64,000 nt of DNA from assembly GCF_009762795.1 (NCBI RefSeq), contig NZ_CP046400.1, positions 3,238,501-3,302,500 of the forward strand. The letters are read 5' to 3'. Made by a program: the position numbers and the translations under genes. Each line of letters starts with the position of its first letter. Position 1 is the first letter of the stretch. Of the stretch, positions 19,727 through 28,542 are shown in pieces. The notes beneath the pieces are model-generated. The model made no database searches and was not told where the DNA came from. It saw only the letters and a program-made list of their open reading frames with translations. The DNA is from Pseudodesulfovibrio cashew (GTDB taxonomy: Bacteria > Desulfobacterota > Desulfovibrionia > Desulfovibrionales > Desulfovibrionaceae).

Positions 19727-20188
19727 ATGGAAATCATCATCATACAGCCTGAAGAAACGCCACCCGTCCCCTTTGTCCACTCGCTGTCCATGGTCATAAA
19801 GAGCTTCAAAGGCCGCCGTGACGTGGAGGTCCACCTCTTTCGAAGCTCCTGGGAAACCGCCATGGAGGAAGGGGTAGACTGGACCCGGCTTATCAGCGGC
19901 ACGGAGGACGCAGAGTCCAGCAGGCGCGTGATCATGGAATCCTTTACCGCCGCTGAGCGCGACCGTATCATAAAGTATCTGAAAGAGCAGTATTCCACAA
20001 GGCTTAGAGGGATACGCTCCACACCATTGACCTTCCCGGTCCCGGCTGGGCTTGCCGGCCTTTCTCAGCTGACGCCGAATAAATCCGTCGGCCTGATCGA
20101 ATTCGAAAGAATCCCCAGCTACTCTCTGGGGCTGCCCATCAAGGGACTCTACGACCTGAACCAGCACCCGCCCATCGTCGAAGACTGA
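19727..20188 (+). CDS. Conserved-looking protein of unknown function
   Basis: The 153-residue protein has no signal peptide, membrane segment or motif that I recognise. It starts with a beta strand rich in Ile (MEIIIIQPEE), has a charged helical middle, then a proline-rich stretch and a GLPIKGLYDL tail. GGAG precedes the ATG by 9 bases. It is divergent from uvrB (87 bp), and its stop codon abuts the stop of aat (TGA directly followed by TCA). Codon use resembles the neighbours, so it is probably a real gene. Confidence 0.7.
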   Translation: MEIIIIQPEETPPVPFVHSLSMVIKSFKGRRDVEVHLFRSSWETAMEEGVDWTRLISGTEDAESSRRVIMESFTAAERDRIIKYLKEQYSTRLRGIRSTPLTFPVPAGLAGLSQLTPNKSVGLIEFERIPSYSLGLPIKGLYDLNQHPPIVED

Positions 20189-20899
20189 TCAGGAACCCGG
20201 CTGGCAGCAAGATTGGTCGTCGAAGGCCCAACGCCCTTCGCGCGTGGGGTTCTCCATGGCCTCCCGGAGCATGGCCTGAAACCGAAAGCGCTGCAACTCG
20301 CGGGCACCGAACCGGAGCAGATGGCTTGTGGTCTGCTGGCAATCGATGAGAGTGAACCCCCAGACACGCAACTGCCGGACCAAAGTGCAAAAGGCCGCTT
20401 TCGAGGCATTGGGTACTCGGTAAAACATGGACTCCCCGAAAAAGGCGGAACCGAGTGAGACACCGTACAGACCGCCAGCCAACTCCCCATCACGCCATGC
20501 CTCCACGCTATGTGCGTATCCAAGGCGATGCAACAGGATATAGGCCTCCTGCATCTCGGGTACGATCCATGTTCCCTCCTGCTCCGGCCGACAGGATGTG
20601 CCACAGCCTCGGATGACCGCCTCGAAGTCGGTATCAAGAGTGAAAGAAAACTCACCCCTGTTCAGTACACGGCGGACACTGCGCGGCGTATGCAACTCTT
20701 CGGGCAACAGCACCAAGCGGGGATTGGTGGACCACCACAATATGGGGGAATCCTCGGCGTACCAGGGGAAAATACCGTTGGCGTAGGCCGTGAGCAGACG
20801 TTGCGGAGAGAGATCGCCGCCCACGGCGAGCAATCCGTCAGGCTCGGCCTCTTCCGGGTCCGGGAAAATGGGTTCCTCGAATAGACGGTAGATGGTCAT
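20189..20899 (-). CDS. aat: Leucyl/phenylalanyl-tRNA-protein transferase
   Basis: The 236-residue enzyme moves Leu or Phe from aminoacyl-tRNA onto proteins with N-terminal Lys or Arg, marking them for ClpAP. Family marks include the FPDPEEAEPDGLLAVGGDLS start, NGIFPWY, WWSTNPR and GGLYGVSLG. It lies directly downstream of clpA (63 bp) and clpS, so tagging enzyme, adaptor and unfoldase are together. Ribosome-site match before the ATG is weak (GAGCGAGTGG). Confidence 0.96.
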   Translation of the reverse strand: MTIYRLFEEPIFPDPEEAEPDGLLAVGGDLSPQRLLTAYANGIFPWYAEDSPILWWSTNPRLVLLPEELHTPRSVRRVLNRGEFSFTLDTDFEAVIRGCGTSCRPEQEGTWIVPEMQEAYILLHRLGYAHSVEAWRDGELAGGLYGVSLGSAFFGESMFYRVPNASKAAFCTLVRQLRVWGFTLIDCQQTTSHLLRFGARELQRFRFQAMLREAMENPTREGRWAFDDQSCCQPGS

Positions 20900-20962
20900 G
20901 CCACTCGCTCAATACAAGGAGGGGGCGGCGCAATGCCACCCCCTGATTCCGTTGCAGTCGGA

Positions 20963-23284
20963 TTATTGAATCTTGCCCGTCGGATCGAAAGTGAAAACAA
21001 ATTCACCCGATTCGTTGACGGCGGGGATCTTCTTTTTGCCCTTGGACTTCCCGGCCACATCCACGGTGACCACGCCACCCTTGACCAGCTCTCCGAAGAG
21101 CAGCTCGTCGGCGATGAAATCCTTGATCTCGGTCTGAATGACCCTGGCCATGGGACGGGCTCCCATGGAAGTGTCGTAGCCAAGCTCGGCCAGCCGCGCA
21201 CGCGCCGGGTCGGTCAGCACGACCACCACGCGACGGTCCTGCAACTGGTCGTTGAGCTCCTTGACGAACTTGTCCACGATCCGTTCCATGACCGGCTGCT
21301 CCAACGCCTTGAAGGTGACGATGGCGTCCAGACGGTTGCGGAATTCCGGACTGAAGAGCTTTTCCAGGGCCTTGATGGCACCGCCCTTGCGGTCGGCGTT
21401 CTCGTTGCGCGTGAACCCGATGGCGCTCTTGGACATCTCCCGCGCACCCGCGTTGGAAGTCATCAACAGGATGACGTGGCGGAAATCGGCCTTGCGCCCA
21501 TTGTTGTCGGTCAGCGTGGCGTAGTCCATGACCTGGAGCAGGATATTGAAGACGTCCGGGTGGGCCTTCTCGATCTCGTCGAACAGGACTACACAGTGCG
21601 GCTTCTTGCGCACGCCCTCGGTGAGCAGACCGCCCTGGTCGAAACCGACATAGCCAGGAGGCGCACCGATAAGTCGGGCCACAGCGTGCTTCTCCATATA
21701 CTCGGACATGTCGAAACGCAGGAAACCGATACCCAGGGTCTGGGCCAGTTGACGGGCCAATTCGGTCTTGCCCACGCCGGTGGGGCCGGTGAGCAGGAAA
21801 GACCCGACGGGCCGGCCGGCCTGGCGCATGCCTGCACGGGAACGCTTGATGGACTTGGACAGAGCCCTGACGGCCTCGTCCTGACCAAAAACCACGTTCT
21901 TGAGATCATCCTCAAGGGACTGAAGCCGGGCCTTGTCCGAAACAGTCAGCCTGCGGGCCGGAATGCGGGCCATGCGGGCTACGATCTTTTCGATGTCGGC
22001 CACCTTGATCCGGTCACCCTTGCGCGACCTGGTGGAGAGCTTGTAAAGCGCACCCGCCTCGTCCATGACGTCGATTGCCTTGTCGGGCAGGAACCGATCG
22101 GTAATATGTCGCTCGGAAAGCTCAGCAGCCGCCTTGAGTGCAAAATGGGTGTAATTGACACCGTGGAACTCCTCATAGTGAGGCTTGAGTCCCTTGAGAA
22201 TGGCGATGGTCTCTTCCACAGTGGGTTCGTTGATCTCGATCTTCTGGAACCGGCGCGACAGGGCGCGGTCCTTCTCGAAATGGTTTTTGTACTCCTCGAA
22301 GGTGGTAGAGCCGATGCAGCGGATTTCACCGGACTGCAACAGCGGCTTGAGAATGTTCGAGGCATCCATGGACCCGCCGGAAACGGCTCCCGCGCCGACG
22401 ATGGTGTGGATCTCGTCCACGAAGAGGATGGCGTCCTTGTGAGTCTTGAGCTGTGCCAGCACACCCTTAAGCCGCGCCTCGAAGTCACCACGGTACTTGG
22501 TGCCCGCCAGAAGCGACCCCATGTCCAGAGAGTAGACCTCGGCATTGAGGAAATCGTCAGGCACGTTGCCCTCGACAATCATGAGGGCCAGCCCCTCGGC
22601 CATGGCGGTCTTGCCCACGCCGGGATCACCTACGAAGATCGGATTGTTCTTGCGGCGGCGGGACAGGACCTGCACCGTGCGCTCCAGCTCGTCGGCACGA
22701 CCGATCAGCGGGTCGATGAGCCCCTGGGCAGCCCGTTCGGTCAGATTGACTGTGAACTCCTCCAGCGGAGACTTCTTTTCGCCGGGACGCCCCTCAAGCG
22801 GGTCGACCTTGGAAGGCTGTTCCTCACCCACGTCATCCCAATCCTTGCCCATGGACATGCCGTGAGAGATGAACTCCAGAATGTCGAGGCGGGAGATGTC
22901 GTGCGTGCGCAGGAAGTAGACCGCGTAGGAGTCCTCCTCATCGAACATGGCCGCGAGCACGTCGCCCACGTCGACCACGGTCTTGCCGGAGGCCTTTTTC
23001 TGCCACACGGCGCGCTGAAGAACACGGCGGACGCCCAGAGTCTGGATGACTTCGGTCTCGGTCCCCTCGGGCAACGCCTCCATGTTCTCCACGAAAAATC
23101 GGCCCAACTGGTCGCGCAACCGTTCCAACTCGGCACCGCAGGCCTCGAGAATCTCCTCGCCCTGCTCCCCGATGGAGATGGCATACAGGAGGTGTTCCAG
23201 CGTGAGGAACTCGTGGTTCCTCCGCTTGACTTCGTTGACGGCGGACGTCAACGCACTTTCCAGTTCCTTGCTCAGCATCGTCAT
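20963..23284 (-). CDS. clpA: ATP-dependent Clp protease ATP-binding subunit ClpA
   Basis: The 773-residue AAA+ unfoldase has an N-terminal Clp_N double repeat (about 1-140), a first AAA module with Walker A GDPGVGKT, and a second with GPTGVGKT followed by the D2-small domain. It lacks the long middle coiled coil of ClpB, which supports ClpA. It feeds substrates to ClpP, whose gene lies at 53.7 kb. Two ATGs (MTM) are close; either may be used. It follows clpS with a 3-bp gap. Confidence 0.96.
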   Translation of the reverse strand: MTMLSKELESALTSAVNEVKRRNHEFLTLEHLLYAISIGEQGEEILEACGAELERLRDQLGRFFVENMEALPEGTETEVIQTLGVRRVLQRAVWQKKASGKTVVDVGDVLAAMFDEEDSYAVYFLRTHDISRLDILEFISHGMSMGKDWDDVGEEQPSKVDPLEGRPGEKKSPLEEFTVNLTERAAQGLIDPLIGRADELERTVQVLSRRRKNNPIFVGDPGVGKTAMAEGLALMIVEGNVPDDFLNAEVYSLDMGSLLAGTKYRGDFEARLKGVLAQLKTHKDAILFVDEIHTIVGAGAVSGGSMDASNILKPLLQSGEIRCIGSTTFEEYKNHFEKDRALSRRFQKIEINEPTVEETIAILKGLKPHYEEFHGVNYTHFALKAAAELSERHITDRFLPDKAIDVMDEAGALYKLSTRSRKGDRIKVADIEKIVARMARIPARRLTVSDKARLQSLEDDLKNVVFGQDEAVRALSKSIKRSRAGMRQAGRPVGSFLLTGPTGVGKTELARQLAQTLGIGFLRFDMSEYMEKHAVARLIGAPPGYVGFDQGGLLTEGVRKKPHCVVLFDEIEKAHPDVFNILLQVMDYATLTDNNGRKADFRHVILLMTSNAGAREMSKSAIGFTRNENADRKGGAIKALEKLFSPEFRNRLDAIVTFKALEQPVMERIVDKFVKELNDQLQDRRVVVVLTDPARARLAELGYDTSMGARPMARVIQTEIKDFIADELLFGELVKGGVVTVDVAGKSKGKKKIPAVNESGEFVFTFDPTGKIQ

Positions 23285-23287
23285 AAT

Positions 23288-23602
23288 CTATTCACCTTCC
23301 ATGCTGCACTTGAGCGGGAATCCCGCGCTCTTTGCCAGCCTATGAACCAAATCAACCTTGGTTTCGGCTACTTCGGCGGTATAGACGCCACAAACGCCAT
23401 ACCCCTGGTTATGCACGGACAACATGATCGCCGTTGCCTGGGCCTCGCTCTTGCGAAACACCCGAATCAAGACCTCGACCACGAAGTCCATGGTCGTATA
23501 ATCGTCATTATGCAGCAGGACCTTATATTTCCGAGGCTCCTTGACTTCATGCTCGTCAAGCAGCTCGGCATCGGACCGGTCGCCGGTAACAGGGTCGCTC
23601 AT
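23288..23602 (-). CDS. clpS: ClpS adaptor of the N-degron pathway
   Basis: The 104-residue adaptor has a flexible N-terminus and the ClpS core: KVLLHNDDYTTMDFVVEVL (about 28-46) with the Asn-Asp pair that reads N-terminal residues, then the C-terminal AEVAETKVD helix. It delivers proteins with N-terminal Leu, Phe, Tyr or Trp to ClpA. GGAG lies 10 bases before the ATG. A candidate promoter lies 45-70 bp upstream, and clpA follows at once. Confidence 0.96.
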   Translation of the reverse strand: MSDPVTGDRSDAELLDEHEVKEPRKYKVLLHNDDYTTMDFVVEVLIRVFRKSEAQATAIMLSVHNQGYGVCGVYTAEVAETKVDLVHRLAKSAGFPLKCSMEGE

Positions 23603-23644
23603 TTCGATGACACTCCAACAATCCTTTTTTATCCTTTAGCACCC

Positions 23645-23673
23645 AATATAAATTCCTTTTCCCCACCTGTCGA
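23645..23673 (-). promoter_or_regulatory. Candidate sigma-70 promoter for clpS-clpA
   Basis: On the minus strand TCGACA and TATATT are separated by 17 bp in the gap between the CYTH gene and clpS. Confidence 0.5.
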
Positions 23674-23683
23674 GAGGAGCGGG

Positions 23684-24286
23684 TCAATCTTTCCCCATTT
23701 GACGGAGGATTTCCTCCCTTTTCGCCCCGGAAAAGAGAAAATTCTCATCCGGTTCAAGGCCGTTAACGGCCCGGTGTTCGATATTGAGGGCATGATAGGT
23801 CGACTTGGTCGTTCTGTTGTCGTCCAGGCCGAGGGCCGCCGCACAGGCGGGAACGCTCTCCTCGCTTCCCTCGATCTCCACGAAATCGCCAAACGGCAAC
23901 CGGTCAAGACAGACGGCGCATCCCATGAACAACCATTTCTCCCGCACCTTCTCGTACCCGAAAGCCACGGAAAAACCCACTGTTTCCAACGAAAGACGCA
24001 TGGCGTCAAAATCGTCCACCCCGGTCTCGATTTCCTCGAAGACTTTGAGGGCCGACGGATGAGGTTCGTCGGGCAGCTTCTTCACGGTCAACACCGCCCG
24101 GCCCCGCTTCTCCCGGAGCCGGAGCAAAGTCCCCGCCTTCTTGAGAGAACGTTCCGAATCATCGAATACGAGATTCGACTCGAGGTACGGCCCGGTCGAA
24201 TCTCCTCCTGCTTCGCGCAGACGCATGGAAAGCGCTTCGAGGTTCGCATCAAGATATTTCAATTCACATTCAAGGGACATTGGCAT
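23684..24286 (-). CDS. CYTH domain protein (class IV adenylate cyclase / triphosphate-binding)
   Basis: This 200-residue protein starts with the ExExK motif of CYTH triphosphate tunnel enzymes (ECELKY near residue 6). The rest of the beta barrel follows, with TLLRLREKRGRAVLTVKK and DRLPFGDFVEIEG. The family includes CyaB-type adenylate cyclases, thiamine triphosphatases and inorganic triphosphatases; sequence alone does not decide between them, though the length and closing EIEG motif suit the CyaB-like branch. GAAGAGAG precedes the ATG. clpS follows 81 bp downstream, apparently with its own promoter. Confidence 0.85.
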   Translation of the reverse strand: MPMSLECELKYLDANLEALSMRLREAGGDSTGPYLESNLVFDDSERSLKKAGTLLRLREKRGRAVLTVKKLPDEPHPSALKVFEEIETGVDDFDAMRLSLETVGFSVAFGYEKVREKWLFMGCAVCLDRLPFGDFVEIEGSEESVPACAAALGLDDNRTTKSTYHALNIEHRAVNGLEPDENFLFSGAKREEILRQMGKD

Positions 24287-24325
24287 TCTCTCTTCATCTT
24301 GCTAAGGTGCGTCAAGGATTAGCAC

Positions 24326-24703
24326 ATGTTTACGAAAATTCTCTACCTTTGTATCGGTGGCGCTGCCGGGACCCTTTCCCGGTATTGGCTCTCGGGAGTG
24401 GCCCAACGCCTGGCGGGCGGTTCATTTCCGGCGGGAACCTTTGCCGTGAACATGCTCGGCTGCCTCTTCTTCGGGACGGTCTGGGGCTTCTTCGAGAATC
24501 GGCTCCTGCCCGGTAGCGAGATTCGCCTGTTGTGCCTGACCGGCTTCATGGGCGCGTTCACGACCTTTTCCACCTACATGTTCGAGACCGCTGGGCTGGT
24601 CAAGTCCGGACAAATGATCATGGCCATGGCAAACGTGGTGGGCCAATCCGTCGCCGGGCTGGCACTTGTCCTGGCGGGGATCGCCGTGGGAAGGCTTCTC
24701 TAG
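24326..24703 (+). CDS. crcB: Fluoride channel CrcB/Fluc
   Basis: The 125-residue protein has four hydrophobic helices with the Fluc marks GGAAGTLSRYWLSG in helix 1, GTFAVNMLGC, and FMGAFTTFSTYMFE in the third helix, which lines the F- pore. It exports fluoride as an antiparallel dimer. AAGGA precedes the ATG. The following DUF190 gene (15 bp) is a frequent partner. I saw no fluoride riboswitch in the 39-bp upstream gap. Confidence 0.95.
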   Translation: MFTKILYLCIGGAAGTLSRYWLSGVAQRLAGGSFPAGTFAVNMLGCLFFGTVWGFFENRLLPGSEIRLLCLTGFMGAFTTFSTYMFETAGLVKSGQMIMAMANVVGQSVAGLALVLAGIAVGRLL

Positions 24704-24718
24704 AAAACGGAGCACAGC

Positions 24719-25057
24719 ATGAAACTACTGGAACAAGCGGAACGCATCCGGGTCTACACCGGCGAAGACGACAAGTACAAGGGCCGCCCCATGGCCGATC
24801 TCATAGTGGAGGAGGCGCGGAAACTGGGGCTGGCCGGAGCCACGGCCTATCGCGGCTTGAGTGGGTTCGGAGCCAACAGCCGGGTCCATACCAGCAAGAT
24901 TCTCCGTCTCTCGGAGGACCTCCCCGTGGTGGTTGAAATTGTGGATCACCCGGAGCGCACCGCCCCGCTGCTCGAATTCCTCGACAAGGTCATGGGTGAG
25001 GGCATGGTCACACGCGAACCCGTGGACGTCATCCTATACCGGCACAATCAGAAATAA
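24719..25057 (+). CDS. DUF190 family protein
   Basis: The 112-residue protein has the DUF190 pattern: RIRVYTGEDDKYKGRPMADLI, then LGLAGATAYRGLSGFG and a C-terminal beta-alpha-beta part. The fold is PII-like, and genes of this family commonly sit beside crcB, so a regulatory role in fluoride export is an inference. GGAG precedes the ATG. A hairpin terminator follows. Confidence 0.9.
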   Translation: MKLLEQAERIRVYTGEDDKYKGRPMADLIVEEARKLGLAGATAYRGLSGFGANSRVHTSKILRLSEDLPVVVEIVDHPERTAPLLEFLDKVMGEGMVTREPVDVILYRHNQK

Positions 25058-25060
25058 CAG

Positions 25061-25093
25061 AAGGCCTCCGGAAGAAACCTCCGGAGGCCTTTG
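25061..25093. terminator. Hairpin terminator between DUF190 and cheB
   Basis: AAGGCCTCCGG and CCGGAGGCCTT form an 11-bp stem. It lies between convergent genes, and the T-run is short. Confidence 0.75.
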
Positions 25094-25111
25094 ACTCAAG
25101 AGAGAAAAAAC

Positions 25112-26182
25112 CTAACCGCAAGCCCGGACAATCTCTCCGGCGATGCCGGTCAACGTCATGACCTTGTGCACGCCGCCGTGCTTGATGGCCTCCTGAGGCA
25201 TACCGAAGACGACACACGACGCCTCATCCTGAGCGATGGTATAGGCCCCCGAATCATACAATTCGCGCATACCCTTGGCACCGTCATCGCCCATGCCGGT
25301 CATGATGGCAGCAACCACGTTCTTGCCTCCGTAGCGCGCACCGGACCGAAACAGAACGTCCACCGAGGGACGATGACGCGAAACCAGCGGGCCCGCCTTG
25401 ACCTCGACATGATATTTGTTCCCGGTACGCTTGAGCAGCATGTGCTTGTCGCCGGGTGCAATGAGTGCCTGACCGCGCATCATGGGGTCGCCGTCCACAG
25501 CCTCCTTGACGCTGATCTGGCAGATCCCATTAAGCCTGTTGGCAAAAGCTGCCGTAAAATGCTCAGGCATGTGCTGGACGATGGCGATAGGCGGACAGTT
25601 CACAGGCTGAGCTTCGAGGAAAATGCGCAGGGCCTCGGTTCCGCCCGTAGAAGCACCCACAAGGCATATTTTTTCCGTTGCCGAAAGATTCTGTGTCTTA
25701 CCCATGGGAATCACCGCATCCGCGTCTAATTTAGGGGCTACCTTCATCGGTTTCACATCAGCCAGGGGCTTTACCCTGCCCCTGGTGCTGGCCGCCGCCT
25801 TGACCTTGTCAATGAGGCGGATGGACGATTCCTCAAGAAACTTCTTTGTGCCGACCTTGGGCTTGGTGATGATTTCCACCGCACCGAGCTCCAACGCCTT
25901 GATGCCGTTGGAGGTCCCCCTGTCCGCGACCGAAGAGCAGATGACAACCGGAATGGGGTGTTGCTTCATCAGCTTTTCAAGGAAGGTCAATCCGTCCATG
26001 CGCGGCATTTCGATATCCAGGGTGATGACGTCCGGGATCTCGTTTTTGAGACGCTGAGCCGCCACATAGGGATCGGAAGCGGTCCCCATGACCTCGATGG
26101 CTGGATCCGAGTTCAAAATATCCACCAATGTCTGCCTGACAACAGCGGAATCATCCACTACAAGCACGCGAATCTTCTTCAT
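25112..26182 (-). CDS. cheB: Chemotaxis response regulator protein-glutamate methylesterase
   Basis: The 356-residue CheB has an N-terminal receiver (about 1-125) with the acidic pair DD10-11 and phosphorylated Asp56. A linker follows, then the methylesterase domain (about 165-356) with catalytic serine in GASTGGTEA, histidine in QHMPEHF and aspartate in MTGMGDDGA. It removes methyl groups from receptors and deamidates them. GAGGCATAGG lies before the ATG, 25 bp after cheA. cheR is not in the window. Confidence 0.96.
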   Translation of the reverse strand: MKKIRVLVVDDSAVVRQTLVDILNSDPAIEVMGTASDPYVAAQRLKNEIPDVITLDIEMPRMDGLTFLEKLMKQHPIPVVICSSVADRGTSNGIKALELGAVEIITKPKVGTKKFLEESSIRLIDKVKAAASTRGRVKPLADVKPMKVAPKLDADAVIPMGKTQNLSATEKICLVGASTGGTEALRIFLEAQPVNCPPIAIVQHMPEHFTAAFANRLNGICQISVKEAVDGDPMMRGQALIAPGDKHMLLKRTGNKYHVEVKAGPLVSRHRPSVDVLFRSGARYGGKNVVAAIMTGMGDDGAKGMRELYDSGAYTIAQDEASCVVFGMPQEAIKHGGVHKVMTLTGIAGEIVRACG

Positions 26183-26207
26183 ACCTATGCCTCACGAAAG
26201 AAAGTGG

Positions 26208-28409
26208 TTACCTCGACTCGGCGATGACCCTTCTGACCAAACTCGGGATATCCAGAATCAATGCAATGGAACCATCACCCTTGATGGTGGCTCCGGATAT
26301 GCCTTCCACATCCTTGTAGACGCGGCTCAGGCTCTTGATGACGGTCTGATGTTCGCCGATGACGGTATCAACCACAATACCAACACGACTCCCTTCCACG
26401 CCCGTAATGACGATCTGCTCGATTGGCGGATTGTCGCCCTCGATGCCGAACCAGTCGCGTATGTGGATGTAGGGTACGATCTCGCCCCGCAGGTGCAGGA
26501 TTCTCTGTCCTGAATCGTTCTCGTCCACTTCCTGACGAGCCAATTCCACGCATTCCTCGACCAGTGAAAGGGGGATGACGTAGTATTCATCCTCCACGCG
26601 CACCTGAAGGCCGTCAATGATCGCCAGCGTCAGTGGCAGACGGATGGTGATCGTGGTGCCCGCGCCGGGCTTGCTGTCGATATCGATGGTGCCGCGCAGG
26701 GAGTCAATGGCCCTTTTAACGACATCCATGCCCACGCCTCGCCCGGATACATTGGTCACTTCCTTGGCGGTGGAGAACCCGGGCTCGAAGATAAGCTTGA
26801 GCAGGTCCTTCTCCGACATTTCGGTATCCTTGGTGATCAACCCGCGCTCAATAGCCTTCTCGCGAATCATCTCCTTGGCCATGCCGCGACCATCATCGGT
26901 GATGCGGATGAGAACCTCGCCGCCCGAATGTTCGGCGGAAAGGAAAATCGTTCCCTGGGGGGGCTTGCCTGCGGCCGTACGTTCCTCGGGGGTTTCGATG
27001 CCGTGATCCAGGCTGTTGCGAAGCAGATGCACCAGAGGGTCACCAAGCCGTTCGATGACCGTCTTGTCCAACTCGGTGTCCTCTCCGCTGGTGCGTAGGC
27101 CGATCTCCTTGCCCAATTCGCTCGAAAGATCGCGTACCAGACGCTTGAACTTGGAGAAGGACGTACCGATGGGCAGCATGCGGATACCGAGGGTGGAGTC
27201 ACGCAGTTCGTCGCTCAGACGTTCCAGTTCCTCTGCCAGGGCGGTCATCTGCGGATCGCTCCGTTCGCTGACCACCTGGGTTATCTGCGCCTGGACAATG
27301 ACCAACTCGCCCACCAGATCGACCAGATAATCGAGCTTGTCGGCAGCCACGCGGATGGAGGACAAGGCCTCCTGACGGCGCTTGGACGCCTCCCGTTCCT
27401 TTACGGCTGCTTGCTTCTTCACCACCTGATCAATCTTTTCGGGTTCGATCTTGCCGTCCTCGGCCAGAATCTGGCCCAGAGGCTTCTGCTTCTTTAGCGC
27501 TTCCTGAATGTCCTCTTGGGTGACATCCCCGGTCTCAACCAGATACTCTCCCAAACGCCTGGGGGCCTCATCTTCCCCCATATCCTCTTCCTTCAGGGTT
27601 GCACCGGTCTGAACAGGCTCTTCCGCAGGCACATCCTTGGGCGTGGGAGCGGGAGGCGGCACCTCCTTCTTCTCAACCACAGCTTCATCCCCGGACTCGG
27701 AAATATCGATGTTCAAGTCTGCATCTACAAAGAAAAAGACGTCGCTTACGTTATCCTTCCCGATATTGGAGACAAGAGCACATTCCCAGGAACGAGGGCC
27801 CGGGGCATCCGGGCTATCGTCGGGACGCTTGACCACTTTGAACTCGCCGAGCTTGACCAACTCCTCGAACAAGGATTCGAGCATGGACTCGTCCACCTCG
27901 GCATCAGGCTTGGCCGTCAGCACGATCCGGTAATCGTGTTCCTGCGCCGGTGCGGCCTCCTCAACTTCGGCAGACTCATCATCCCCGGTTACTTCGGGTG
28001 TCAATTCATCCTCCGAAGCCTCTTCCCCACCTGAGGCGAGCTTCTTGAGTCCGGTCAAGATTTCCGACCTCAGGGTGGAGTCGACTTCCTCGCCCTGGAC
28101 ATCGGAATCCAGCATCAACTTGATATAGTCGCGCGACTTGAGCGCCAAGCTGCATAATGCCGGCGTCACCCCAAGATCACTGTTGCGGACCATGTCGAAG
28201 ACGGTCTCCACCTCGTGGGTGAACTCCGCAATATCCTCGAACCCGAACATGGAGCCGGAGCCCTTGATGGTATGCAGAGCCCGAAAAATCTGGTTCACCA
28301 CATCCATGTCATGAGGGTTCTCTTCCAACTCCAGGAGCGCCCCTTCCAGTTCGCTCAGAAGATCGTAGGCTTCTTCCTTAAATATCTGCTTATTGAGATC
28401 ATCGGACAT
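26208..28409 (-). CDS. cheA: Chemotaxis histidine kinase CheA with an inserted helical repeat
   Basis: The 733-residue kinase has an Hpt domain with phosphoacceptor His46 (ALHTIKGSGS), a P2-like domain (about 158-235), an acidic linker, the dimerisation domain (about 345-405), the HATPase domain with NSLDHGIE and GRGVGMD boxes, and a CheW-like domain (about 595-733). Residues 285-340 hold an extra segment, RRLGEYLVETGDVTQEDI and a second imperfect copy, LGQILAEDGKIEPEKI, that resembles the GspE/MshEN N-terminal repeat. AGGAG precedes the ATG. It lies between the H-NOX receptor gene and cheB. Confidence 0.95.
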   Translation of the reverse strand: MSDDLNKQIFKEEAYDLLSELEGALLELEENPHDMDVVNQIFRALHTIKGSGSMFGFEDIAEFTHEVETVFDMVRNSDLGVTPALCSLALKSRDYIKLMLDSDVQGEEVDSTLRSEILTGLKKLASGGEEASEDELTPEVTGDDESAEVEEAAPAQEHDYRIVLTAKPDAEVDESMLESLFEELVKLGEFKVVKRPDDSPDAPGPRSWECALVSNIGKDNVSDVFFFVDADLNIDISESGDEAVVEKKEVPPPAPTPKDVPAEEPVQTGATLKEEDMGEDEAPRRLGEYLVETGDVTQEDIQEALKKQKPLGQILAEDGKIEPEKIDQVVKKQAAVKEREASKRRQEALSSIRVAADKLDYLVDLVGELVIVQAQITQVVSERSDPQMTALAEELERLSDELRDSTLGIRMLPIGTSFSKFKRLVRDLSSELGKEIGLRTSGEDTELDKTVIERLGDPLVHLLRNSLDHGIETPEERTAAGKPPQGTIFLSAEHSGGEVLIRITDDGRGMAKEMIREKAIERGLITKDTEMSEKDLLKLIFEPGFSTAKEVTNVSGRGVGMDVVKRAIDSLRGTIDIDSKPGAGTTITIRLPLTLAIIDGLQVRVEDEYYVIPLSLVEECVELARQEVDENDSGQRILHLRGEIVPYIHIRDWFGIEGDNPPIEQIVITGVEGSRVGIVVDTVIGEHQTVIKSLSRVYKDVEGISGATIKGDGSIALILDIPSLVRRVIAESR

Positions 28410-28542
28410 CTACAATGCTCCTAATGCTCGACAGTATGCTTTCATGGCCTGCGGGGTATCGATCCGACTGCTACCAACTTCACCGACACTATCACAGAAA
28501 AGGGTATCAATAGCCCATTATAAATTACCAATCTGGGAAAAA

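Noticed and set aside
20933..24322. A very long plus-strand open frame (1129 codons) opposite clpA, clpS and the CYTH gene
   Set aside because: It is an antisense frame kept open by GC-rich codon bias of three well-recognised genes; its translation has no family and no start signal.
24287..24325. Fluoride riboswitch upstream of crcB
   Set aside because: The 39-bp gap is too short and lacks the conserved core.
28517..28522. Perfect TATAAT upstream of cheA
   Set aside because: No -35 of any quality lies 16-18 bp upstream; a chance match is likely in this AT-rich gap.
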